Source: JASHVB01 sp963780805 (GTDB taxonomy: Bacteria > Pseudomonadota > Alphaproteobacteria > Acetobacterales > Acetobacteraceae). Taken from it: 64,000 bases of DNA. Shown piece by piece: positions 1-7,911 of the stretch. The position numbers were made by a program, and so were the translations under genes. Positions within the stretch are counted from its first letter, which is position 1. Each line of letters begins with the position of its first letter. Under the pieces are notes generated by a model. That model saw only the letters and a list, made by a program, of their open reading frames with translations, searched no databases and was not told the origin of the DNA. The DNA is taken from positions 434,001 to 498,000 of the forward strand of contig CAWADP010000006.1 of the NCBI GenBank assembly GCA_963780805.1, read 5' to 3'.

Positions 1-2
1 CG

Positions 3-1064
3 CAGCTGACCGACCGTGCCGGCATGATTCTCGCCCCCAAGGCTGCGGAACAGGAAGGCAAGAATTTCGCGTTGCATCCAGTGTGCGCGGGGCCGTTCAG
101 TTTCGTCGAGCGGGTGCCGCAGGACCACATCACGCTGCAGCGTTTCCCGCGGTACTGGGACGCCAAGGACATCCATTTCGACAGGGTGATCTACCAGGTG
201 ATCGTGGACAGCTCGGCGCGGCTGGCGAACCTGAAGGCGAGCGCGGTCGACCTGGTAGAGTTCATCGTACCGACCGACGCGGCAGCGGTAAAGGCGGATC
301 CGAAGCTGCGGCTGGCGACGTTCGATTCGCTCGGCTATTTCGGCATCAGCAACAACCTGGCGAACGGCAAGCGGGCGGACAATCCGTATGGGCAGAACGC
401 ACTGGTGCGGCAGGCGTTCAGCCTGGCGATCGACCGGCAGGCGCTGGTGAACGTGGTGTATAATGGCATGTATGTTCCGACGATGCAGGCGGTGCCGACA
501 AGTTCTCCGTTCTATGACCCGTCGCTGACGGTGCCGGCGCGTGACGTGGCGAAGGCCAAGGCACTGCTGGCGCAGGCCGGCGTGAAGACGCCGGTGCCGG
601 TGGAGCTGATGGTGGCGAACAATCCGGATGCTCAACAGGTGGGCGAGGTGATCCAGGCGATGGCGTCCGAGGCGGGGTTCGACGTGCACCTGCGCGCCAC
701 AGAGTTCGCCGCGTCGCTGTCGCTATCGGAGCAAGGCGATTATCAGGCTTATGCGATCGGGTGGTCGGGGCGGGTGGATATCGACGGCAATGTCTATGCG
801 TTCCTGCACAGCGGCCAGTCGCAGGACATCACCGGCTACGCCAATCCCACCGTGGACAAGCTGCTGGACGCGGCGCGCGGCATGACCGACGTGGCGCAGC
901 GTAAGGCGCTGTATGACCAGATGTGGACGCAGGAGGCGAAGGACCTGCCGATCACGTATTTGTACACGGCGAGCAACATCATGGGGATGACCGCGAAGCT
1001 GCAGGGCTTCCGCCCGGTACCGGACGGCATGGTCCGGCTGCAGGGGCTGGAGCTGGCGAGATAG
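3..1064 (+). CDS. Peptide/solute ABC transporter substrate-binding protein (5' end outside window)
   Basis: This is the C-terminal two thirds of a periplasmic extracytoplasmic binding protein of family 5 (DppA/OppA type), which delivers peptides or similar solutes to an inner-membrane ABC importer. The frame is already open at the left edge (QLTDRAGM...), so signal peptide and N-lobe lie outside the window. Typical family stretches are the RNPxYW-like RFPRYWDAKDIHFDRV near the start, VRQAFSLAIDRQALV in the middle, and the lobe ending in PITYLYTASNIMGM. It is followed after 67 bp by a permease gene in the same direction, so it belongs to an importer operon. The substrate cannot be read from the sequence. 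Confidence 0.88.
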   Translation, partial: QLTDRAGMILAPKAAEQEGKNFALHPVCAGPFSFVERVPQDHITLQRFPRYWDAKDIHFDRVIYQVIVDSSARLANLKASAVDLVEFIVPTDAAAVKADPKLRLATFDSLGYFGISNNLANGKRADNPYGQNALVRQAFSLAIDRQALVNVVYNGMYVPTMQAVPTSSPFYDPSLTVPARDVAKAKALLAQAGVKTPVPVELMVANNPDAQQVGEVIQAMASEAGFDVHLRATEFAASLSLSEQGDYQAYAIGWSGRVDIDGNVYAFLHSGQSQDITGYANPTVDKLLDAARGMTDVAQRKALYDQMWTQEAKDLPITYLYTASNIMGMTAKLQGFRPVPDGMVRLQGLELAR

Positions 1065-1131
1065 TGCGCGGTGCAATAGTGCGCAGTGGGATTGCGCCCG
1101 CTGGGATTGCGCCCGTTGGTGTAGCGCTCTG

Positions 1132-2080
1132 ATGCGCGGTCATCTCGGTACGCGCATCGCCCAGATCATTCCAACGCTGCTGCTGGTCAGCGTGCTGGTG
1201 TTCGGCCTGCAGCAGTTGATGCCGGGCGATCCAGCGCTGGTCATGGCCGGCGAGGATCGCGGCGACCCGCAGGTGCTGGCACAGATCCGTGCCGAGCTAT
1301 GGCTCGATCGGCCGGTGCCGGTGCAGTACGTGCACTGGCTGGGCAACGTGCTGGAAGGGAATTTAGGGTATTCGTGGCGCATCCGGCAGCCGGTGTCGCA
1401 GCTTATCGCGGAGAAGCTGCCAGTGACGTTGCAGCTCAGCGCGATGGCGTTCGTGTTCGCTGGTACTGATCGGCGTCCCGGCGGGGGTGGTGGCGGCGGT
1501 GCAGCGCAACAGGTTCTGGGACTATGTCGCGAACGCGGTGGGGCTGGCAGGGTTATCAACCCCGACGTTCTGGCTGGGGATCATGCTGATCCTGCTGGTG
1601 TCGGTCGATCTGGGGTGGCTGCCGCCATCGGGCTATGTGCCGCTGATGCAGGACTGGCGGGCGTCGCTGGCAACCACGATCATGCCGGCCTTCGTGCTGG
1701 GCAACGCGATCGCGGCGATCCTGATGCGGCACACGCGCAGCGCCATGCTGACCGCGCTGGACCAGGATTTCGTGCGCACCGCGCGGGCGAAGGGGTTGCG
1801 CGAGTGGATCGTGATCGTGCGCCATGCGTTGCGCAATGCGCTGATCCCGGTGGTGACGCTGGGCGCGTTGGAGCTGGGCACGCTGCTGTCGGGGGCGGTG
1901 CTGACAGAGCAGGTGTTCTCGATTCCCGGGTTCGGCAAGCTGATCGTGGATGCGGTATTCAACCGCGACTATCCGGTGGTGCAGGGCGTGGTGCTGGTGA
2001 CGGCAGCGCTGTACGTGTTTTTGAATCTATTGGCCGATGTGTTGTACGTGCTGATCAACCCGCGGCTACGGGGAGTGTGA
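1132..2080 (+). CDS. DppB-type ABC transporter permease, frameshifted
   Basis: Inner-membrane permease of a peptide-type ABC importer. The first about 110 residues (MRGHLGTRIAQIIPTLLLVS, the MPGDPALVMAG motif, LDRPVPVQYVHWL) are in one frame and the rest (LSTPTFWLGIMLILL, the EAA-like loop FVRTARAKGLREWIVIVRHA, C-terminal VLYVLINPRLRGV) in the next. The switch is at about 1459, where removal of one base restores a continuous protein of about 315 residues, the usual DppB length. Both halves are well conserved in type, so I read this as one gene with a single-base insertion, which may be a sequencing error. It sits between the binding protein and the second permease. Confidence 0.85.
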
Positions 2081-2238
2081 TGGCAGGCGCGGCCATGCTG
2101 CTGCGCCGCGTTGTCCCCCGTGAGGGTACGGAGCGCAGGGCGGACGAAGTCCGCCGTCGGCACACCGGCGGATTGCGTCTGCTCTACGAGACTGGTCAAC
2201 CCGCAGCCGTGGAGAGCATCAGGTCAGGCGCGAGTATG

Positions 2239-3087
2239 CTACGCGAAGCGCCCGTCATACGGTTGGTCAGGATCATGTTTGGCCATCACCGTCATCATTG
2301 CGTCAAGATCTGCCTCCGCGACCGCCAATCCAAATTCATCGCGCAGGATCTGCCGATAGTCTTCCCGCGCGCGCAACACGCGGCGTTCCACCGGCGCCGC
2401 CTGGCGGCGGCGGCTGAAATGGCGGTTGAACAGTGTGCGGCGCTCGCCGGGCGCGGGGCGCGTCACCAGCAGGTTGTCCTGGAACATGCTGTTGGGCCGG
2501 GTTGCGGTGAACCAGTTGCCCATTTCATAATCGATCGGCAATTGCGGCTGCAGCGAGAACAGATAGACGTCTTCCCAAGCGCCGGCGATCGCCGCCTGCA
2601 ACATGAACTCGGCATTGTGCGCTACCAGGCGATAGGTCTCGTTCGGCGTCGCTTGTTCCTCGTCCATGCGGAAGGCGAGCGGCGCGGTCGGCGTCAATCC
2701 GCCGAAGCCGACGTCCGCGATATGCCGTCCGTCCGGCAGATCGACCAGCAGCAGCATGTGGGTGCGCGGCCCGACCATGCCGGGGGGCATGCCCCGCCGC
2801 ACGCGCGCCGCCAGGCCGGTGACCTGAAATCCCATCGCCCGCAGCACGCCCAGGAACAACGTGCCGTGCTCGAAACAGTACCCGCCTCGCGCCTGCTGGA
2901 TCATCTTTCGCTGCAGCGAATCGAGGTCCAGCAGCGGTGGACGCCGCGCCACCGTCTCGACGTTCTCGAATGCGATCGCCGCCGTGTGGTGCGTCACCAG
3001 CGCGCGCAGCACCGCAAGGTTCGGCTGCGTTTCGCCAGCGTAGCCGATGCGCGCGAAATAGGCATGGGGATCGATGTCCTGGGCCAT
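2239..3087 (-). CDS. Arylamine N-acetyltransferase (NAT family)
   Basis: A cytoplasmic enzyme of about 282 residues that transfers acetyl from acetyl-CoA to arylamines or arylhydrazines. The NAT catalytic triad is visible: Cys in RGGYCFEHG (about residue 70), His in RTHMLLLVDLPDG (about 110) and Asp in HIADVGFGG (about 126). The N-terminal motif YFARIGYAG and the AFENVE segment also fit. The start at 3087 (MAQDIDPHAYF) is chosen because family members begin just before the YxxRIG motif; the frame stays open upstream but with atypical Arg/Pro-rich sequence. The gene lies on the opposite strand between the two permease genes, which is unusual. Confidence 0.9.
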   Translation of the reverse strand: MAQDIDPHAYFARIGYAGETQPNLAVLRALVTHHTAAIAFENVETVARRPPLLDLDSLQRKMIQQARGGYCFEHGTLFLGVLRAMGFQVTGLAARVRRGMPPGMVGPRTHMLLLVDLPDGRHIADVGFGGLTPTAPLAFRMDEEQATPNETYRLVAHNAEFMLQAAIAGAWEDVYLFSLQPQLPIDYEMGNWFTATRPNSMFQDNLLVTRPAPGERRTLFNRHFSRRRQAAPVERRVLRAREDYRQILRDEFGLAVAEADLDAMMTVMAKHDPDQPYDGRFA

Positions 3088-3176
3088 GGTGCAGCCATCC
3101 TCGGGTGTCGGATCTGGCAGTTGCGGCGCAGCGCGGGGGTGTGGGGCGGCAGGCGCGTTTGTAGCGGCGGCGCGGC

Positions 3177-4058
3177 GTGAGTGCCACCGCTGCCGTTGCC
3201 GCACCGCGCGTGATCCAACCGCAGAGTCCGGCACGGCTGGCGCTGCGGCGCTTCCTTGCCCGTCCGGTCGCCGTGGCCGGTCTGGTGGTGATCGTCGCCT
3301 TCATCGCCATCGCGGTATGTGCGCCGCTGATCTCGCCGTACGATCCCATCGCCACGTCCTGGACGGCGATCCGCAAAGCGCCCTCGGCGCTGCATTGGAT
3401 GGGCACCGACGAAGACGGCCGCGACGTGCTGTCCCGCGTGATCTTCGGCGCGCGCGCCAGCCTGCTGGCGGGCGTGATCTCGGTGCTGATCGCCGCGGGC
3501 ATCGGCGTGCCGGCGGGGCTGCTGGCGGGGTTTGTCGGCGGCTGGACCGACGCGCTGCTGTCGCGCGTCGTGGATGCCATGCTCGCCTGTCCGTTCCTGA
3601 TCCTGGCCATCGCGCTGGCGGCGTTCCTCGGGCCGGACCTGACCAACGCGATGCTCGCGATCGGCGTCTCCACCGCGCCGCGCTTCATGCGCGTGGCGCG
3701 CGCCGCGACGCTGGATGCCGCGAGCAACGACTACGTCGAGGCCGCGCGCGCGGTCGGAAATCCGGCATGGCGCGTCGCGGTGCGGCACGTGCTGCCGAAC
3801 ATCGTGCCGCCGATCCTGGTCCAGGGGACGCTGTCGATCGCCCAGGCGATCATCGCGGAGGCATCGCTGTCGTTCCTCGGGCTGGGGCAGCAGCCCCCTG
3901 ATCCATCCTGGGGGTCGATGCTGAACTCGGCGCAGCGCTTCCTGTCGCAGGCGCCGTGGCTGGCGGTGTTTCCGGGGGTGGCGATCTTCCTGTGCGTGCT
4001 GTCGTTCAACCTGGTGGGGGACGGTCTGCGGGACGCGTTGGATCCGCGGGGGCGGTAA
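3177..4058 (+). CDS. DppC-type ABC transporter permease
   Basis: Second inner-membrane permease of the peptide-type importer, 293 residues, GTG start. It has the DppC/OppC N-terminal transmembrane segment (GLVVIVAFIAIAVCAPLISP), the signature HWMGTDEDGRDVLSRVIFGAR, several further membrane spans and the EAA loop (ARAVGNPAWRVAVRHVLPN) that contacts the ATPase. It ends with the family-typical NLVGDGLRDALDPRGR. No ATPase genes follow: the next gene is convergent and unrelated. The ATP-binding subunits must therefore lie upstream of the window, elsewhere in the genome, or be shared with another system. Confidence 0.92.
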   Translation: MSATAAVAAPRVIQPQSPARLALRRFLARPVAVAGLVVIVAFIAIAVCAPLISPYDPIATSWTAIRKAPSALHWMGTDEDGRDVLSRVIFGARASLLAGVISVLIAAGIGVPAGLLAGFVGGWTDALLSRVVDAMLACPFLILAIALAAFLGPDLTNAMLAIGVSTAPRFMRVARAATLDAASNDYVEAARAVGNPAWRVAVRHVLPNIVPPILVQGTLSIAQAIIAEASLSFLGLGQQPPDPSWGSMLNSAQRFLSQAPWLAVFPGVAIFLCVLSFNLVGDGLRDALDPRGR

Positions 4059-4289
4059 AGACGCGCGTGGAGGCTGCATTCGGCATTCGGTGGGTGACAC
4101 AAACTCCTTGTCGCGGCTGGGCATGATCCGTTCCGGGAGGTCGAGAACCCCGTGCCGGCCATCTCTCCTGGCCGATTGGGCACATTCCTCACAGGCCGGC
4201 GATGTGCGTTGACGTGGGGCAACGGGAGCGGGGCAAAGCAGGCGGGATAAAGCTGACGGGGAAGCGAGAAGGCAAAGCCGCTCTTTATC

Positions 4290-4348
4290 GTCATCCCGGC
4301 GAAGGCCGGAAGCCATCCTGCCTTGGTCCCGGCCTTCGCCGGGATGAC
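4290..4348. repeat. REP-like inverted repeat (TCATCCCGGC family)
   Basis: A perfect 20-bp inverted repeat (4290-4309 and 4329-4348) separated by 19 bp. It starts GTCATCCCGGCGAAGGCCGG and lies in the 316-bp gap between the convergent dppC-like and hpnL genes. This is the dispersed proteobacterial extragenic palindrome type. Its position between two converging genes would let the hairpin work as a bidirectional transcription stop, but there is no T-tract. Nothing else recognisable lies in the gap. Confidence 0.75.
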
Positions 4349-4374
4349 GACCATGGGCCGGTTCGTGTCGTGCG

Positions 4375-5364
4375 TCAGACCGGCGGCGCCACCCGGCTGC
4401 GCGCGCCGAGGCGCCGCGCTTCCAGCACCTGCCAGAGCAACAGGATCGGCACGCCGATGGCCACGTCGCGGGCGCGGCGGATCAGCGACACGCCGAGCGA
4501 CAGTTCGGGCGGCACGCCGAAGATGGCGCCGAATGCCGCGTACCCGGCCTCCTGCACGCCGGCATTCACCGGCACCAGGAAGGCGAGCGCGGCGGCACCG
4601 GCCAGCAGGGCCTCGATGGCAAGCGCGTCGTCGAAATCGATCGGCACGCCGATCACGCGGTAGGCGATCCAGCCAGCGATACCGGTGCCGATCCAGCCGA
4701 CCAAGTGGATGCTGAAGCCCAGCGCGAGGCGCATGGTGTGGCCGTAGATCAGGCCGAATTGCGCGTGGACCACATCCACGCGTTCCTTGGCATTGCCGAA
4801 CCAGCGCCCGGCGATGCGCTTGCCCAGGCGGGAGAACAAGGGCGCAGCACCGTGCTGCAGCCAGATGAAGGCGAAGGTGGCGCAGACGGCGAGGCCGAGG
4901 CCGACCTCGACCGGCACCGCCAGATCGGAGCTGGGGGCGCGGGCGAGCAGGATCCCGAGGCCGATGGCGACGAACGCGAGCTCGGCGAGGAACTCGGCGG
5001 TAACGTCCACCACGGTGGAGGCGGTGGCGACCGGCCAGTCGATGCCGTGCAGGGTCACGGCGCGGGCGCCGAAGATGAAGCCGCCGACCTGGGAGAAGGG
5101 CAGGATGTTGGCGGAGCAATCGCGCACCATGCGGCCCCAGACGGGGACCCAGAGGCGGCGACGGAGATCCTCGGAGGGCAAAATGACGTCCCAGGCCAGG
5201 CCGAGCATGCCGAACAGGGCCATCTGCCAGGCGACAATGAAAGCAAAACCGCCCCAACCGGCGGAGGCCACGGCGGCGATCACGCCGTCGAAGCCGTACC
5301 ACGCGACCAGGGCAATGGAGACCAACAGACCGATGACGGCGAGCAGGAAGGAGATCTTGCGCAC
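4375..5364 (-). CDS. hpnL: HpnL-family integral membrane protein (lysylphosphatidylglycerol-synthase TM family)
   Basis: A polytopic membrane protein of 329 residues, starting MRKISFLLAVIGLLVSI. The HpnL-type motifs are clear: WGRMVRDCSANILPFSQVGG followed by FIFGARAVTLHG, the segment ASTVVDVTAEFLAEL, and the C-terminal PVNAGVQEAGYAAFGAIFG with SLIRRARDVAIGVPILLLWQ. HpnL proteins are associated with hopanoid biosynthesis and belong to the same superfamily as the flippase half of MprF. Other hpn genes are not in the window, so the hopanoid link is from family knowledge. The gene converges on the upstream transporter operon and is followed on the minus strand by the ferritin-like gene upstream of it. 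Confidence 0.75.
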   Translation of the reverse strand: MRKISFLLAVIGLLVSIALVAWYGFDGVIAAVASAGWGGFAFIVAWQMALFGMLGLAWDVILPSEDLRRRLWVPVWGRMVRDCSANILPFSQVGGFIFGARAVTLHGIDWPVATASTVVDVTAEFLAELAFVAIGLGILLARAPSSDLAVPVEVGLGLAVCATFAFIWLQHGAAPLFSRLGKRIAGRWFGNAKERVDVVHAQFGLIYGHTMRLALGFSIHLVGWIGTGIAGWIAYRVIGVPIDFDDALAIEALLAGAAALAFLVPVNAGVQEAGYAAFGAIFGVPPELSLGVSLIRRARDVAIGVPILLLWQVLEARRLGARSRVAPPV

Positions 5365-5486
5365 AAGGGATTCCGGGGAGTTGTAGGGGTTCTGCCTGTG
5401 CGGCGGGGGTGGGGCAAGTGCGGGACGTGGGGCATACAGGACGGGGCGCGCCTGGTCAGGAGGGACCTGATCGCGGCAACCCCGGT

Positions 5487-6392
5487 TCAGCCAGCTGCCG
5501 GCGCCGGCTTCCTACGCATGAACCGCCGCGCGAACCGCACCAGCCGGGGCACCGTCTCGGGCCGTTTCAGGCGGAGGTCGTAGCCCTCCATGCGGCGGGC
5601 GTTCTCCGCCAGGCACAGATCCATCAGCTCCGAGGTGTCGATGTCGTCGCCGACCGAGCTGGCACCGGTCACCGTGAAGTTGGCGTCCTGCTTCGGGCCG
5701 CCGCTCACGCCGCGGGCGATGCCGATGCGCTCCCAGATCAGGAAGCCCCAGACCGCCAGCGTCTTCAGCGCGAACCAGGGGCGGCGCCAGAACGGCATGG
5801 TGCGGCGATGCCAGTCCACCCAGTTGATAAAGAACAGGATGTGGCGGCCTTCCTCCTGGATGACGGGTTCGAAGGTGTCGACCAGCCCCGGAGGGAAAAA
5901 GCCCGACCGCTTGGCCAGGGTGAACAGGCCGAAGGCGAAGAAGCTGTCGATGCATTCGGAGTAGCCGGTGACCAGGAAGCCCCATTCGGGGTCCCGTGGG
6001 GCGAGGTATTCCGGTTCCGGTTGCAGCGCGATGCCGTAGGCGGCGACAAGGTGGGCAAGCACCTCCTTATGGCGGCCTTCCTCGAACGCCATGTGCTCCA
6101 GCGCCTGGCGGAGCAGGGGATCGGCGATGGTGGCGGCGTAGCTGAGGATGCGGAGGCGGGCGCGGCCCTCGGTCTGCACCGCGATGTCCCAGATCGGCAG
6201 GGAGATCAGCCGTTGGCGGGCCTCGTCGTCCAGCTCGGGCCATTCGATGACAGCGGGCTTGTACGGATTATAGGTGTCCAGCAGCATGCGGCAGAACGCT
6301 GCTCGCTGCTGGTCGTGGCCGGGCCGCCAGTCGCCGGCAAATCGCCAATGCCGCGCCGCGTGGTCTGCTGCCTGGATGGTCGCGCTGTCCAT
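5487..6392 (-). CDS. Ferritin-like (diiron) domain protein
   Basis: A 301-residue soluble protein with the helical ferritin-like pattern of paired metal ligands. Visible candidate ligands are E in QTEGRARLRIL, the ExxH of FEEGRHKEVLAH (about residue 105), E in GYSECIDSFFAFG (about 145) and the ExxH of QEEGRHILFFIN (about 178). This is the spacing of carboxylate-bridged diiron proteins, which use O2 for oxidation or store iron. The specific substrate is not recognisable. The tail is basic (RLVRFARRFMRRKPAPA). It lies 122 bp upstream of hpnL on the same strand and may be co-expressed with it; a role in membrane-lipid modification is speculation. Confidence 0.7.
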   Translation of the reverse strand: MDSATIQAADHAARHWRFAGDWRPGHDQQRAAFCRMLLDTYNPYKPAVIEWPELDDEARQRLISLPIWDIAVQTEGRARLRILSYAATIADPLLRQALEHMAFEEGRHKEVLAHLVAAYGIALQPEPEYLAPRDPEWGFLVTGYSECIDSFFAFGLFTLAKRSGFFPPGLVDTFEPVIQEEGRHILFFINWVDWHRRTMPFWRRPWFALKTLAVWGFLIWERIGIARGVSGGPKQDANFTVTGASSVGDDIDTSELMDLCLAENARRMEGYDLRLKRPETVPRLVRFARRFMRRKPAPAAG

Positions 6393-6414
6393 GGTGCCTT
6401 ACATCGTAAAATGT

Positions 6415-6535
6415 CTTCCCCCTTCCTTTGAGGGAGGGGCCAGGGGGAGGCGTGCGTATCTCCACGGCCGTGGGATACGCACCCCTCCCCTGGCCCTTCC
6501 CTCTGGCCCCTCCCTCAAGGGGAGGGGGTGTCCTG
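6415..6535. repeat. Imperfect inverted repeat, GGGAGGGG/CCCCTCCC intergenic family
   Basis: An approximately 120-bp imperfect palindrome fills the gap between the ferritin-like gene and the HMG-CoA-lyase-like gene. The left arm reads TTGAGGGAGGGGCCAGGGGG then AGGCGTGCGTAT; the right arm returns through ATACGCACCCCTCCC and CCCCTCCCTCAAGGGGAGGG. Related sequence is found at 13495-13630, 38650-38750 and 41683-41757. Confidence 0.65.
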
Positions 6536-6550
6536 GCGCCTCGGCTCCGC

Positions 6551-7475
6551 CTACGCCGCCTTGCGGAAGGTGGGGGGGATGCCGGCTTTCGGCAACTGGC
6601 CGTGCAGGGGTTCCGCGGGCAGGCCATCGTGCAGCAGGCGGCGGGCCTCGAACAGCTTCGGGATGTCGATGCCGGTGCGGTAGTTCATGCTTTCCAGCAT
6701 GAAGACCAGATCCTCGGTGACCACGTTGCCGGACGCGCCGGGCGCGTACGGACAGCCGCCCAGGCCCGCCAGACAGGCATCGAAGGCGCGGATGCCTTCC
6801 TCCAGCCCGGCCAGCGCATTTGCGATGCCCAGGCCGCAGGTGTCGTGCAGGTGCAGGCCATACAGGACAGGACCGATCGCCTCGCGGGTGGCGCGCACCA
6901 CCTCCTTGATCTGCGCCGGATGGGCGTAGCCGACCGTGTCGGCCAGCATGATCTCGTCCACCCCGGCATCGGCCAGGCCCTTCGCCATTGCCACCGTCTG
7001 CGCCGTGGTCACCACGCCGTCGATGGAGCACCCGAACGCCGTGGAGCACCCGGCCACCACCGGCACCTTGCGCGGCTGTGCCTTCAGCCAGTCCATGATG
7101 CCGCGCATCATCTCGATCGAACTCGGCCGGGGCGCGATTGAGGTTGGCGCGGCTATGGCCCTCGCTGACCGAGACCGGGATGCTGATCTTGTGCACCCCA
7201 GCGTTGTAGGCGTTCTGCACCCCGCGCAGGTTGGGGGCCAACGCCTGCACGGTCAGGCCCGGGCAGGTCTCCAGCACGCTTGCCACGATCTCCGGGGTGT
7301 CGGCGAGCTGCGGGATGACGCGGGCGGGGACGAAACTGCCGACCTCGATCTCGCGGACGCCCGCGGCGGCGATGGCGACGATCCAGCGCACCTTGTCGCC
7401 GGTGGTCATGCGGGTCTTGGCGATCTGCAGGCCGTCGCGCGGGCCGACCTCGCAGATGGAAACGAATTCGCTCAT
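6551..7475 (-). CDS. Hydroxymethylglutaryl-CoA lyase-like enzyme, frameshifted
   Basis: A TIM-barrel metal-dependent lyase of the HMGL-like family, which cleaves 3-hydroxy-3-methylglutaryl-CoA or a related acyl-CoA in leucine or branched-chain catabolism. The first part has CEVGPRDGLQ, EVGSFVPARVIPQLAD and VSVSEGHSRANLNRAP. The second part has AGCSTAFGCSIDG, the metal-binding GLHLHDTCGLGIAN and the catalytic-Cys loop GGCPYAPGASGNVVTEDLVF. The two parts lie in frames offset by one base at about 7124; deleting one base gives a continuous protein of about 307 residues, normal for the family. The usual FGCPYEG is FGCSIDG here, so the exact substrate may differ. Confidence 0.82.
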
Positions 7476-7911
7476 GGGCGGGGCCCTCCGGTCAGGTCTG
7501 GATGGGGGGGAAGGTGCGGCGGGGTGGGCGGAAAGGCAAGGCGGGGAGGTGCGCGGTCAGGGCGGCGCCGATGACAGCGGGCGCGTTCGTCTGGTTGCCA
7601 AATTGGGCCAACAACGCCTCTGCCGCGGTGCCGTGACAACCGGTGCATTAAAAATTCAATTTGGGCAGCGGCGGGGTCACCGTGGCGACTACCGCGGGAA
7701 TCGACCTGGTCGGCCGCGACACAACTCATCGGGTGATCCCAGAACGGGACGTTCATCGCGACGCGGCACCGACGACTGTACGCCCATGGCACGTGCACGA
7801 GATCGTCTTACTGGCTTCAGAAGGCTGACATGCATTGACACCGCTGATTAGCTGAAGTCGATAGTCTATAGCACTGGTTACTCTGGAAACGGATCGCACA
7901 CAGAGGCGCAC
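7476..7911. other. Gap of 436 bp with nothing recognised
   Basis: Short open frames here have no recognisable domain, no convincing ribosome-binding site and compositions typical of antisense reading. The stretch around 7645-7665 is locally AT-rich. I see no gene, repeat or RNA structure. Confidence 0.5.

Noticed and set aside
1132..3180. A continuous 682-codon plus-strand frame from the dppB start
   Set aside because: After residue 115 it is antisense to the acetyltransferase and has no permease features; the real permease continues in the next frame.
4375..6392. A complete hopanoid biosynthesis cluster
   Set aside because: Only the HpnL-type gene is recognisable; no squalene-hopene cyclase or other hpn genes occur in the window.
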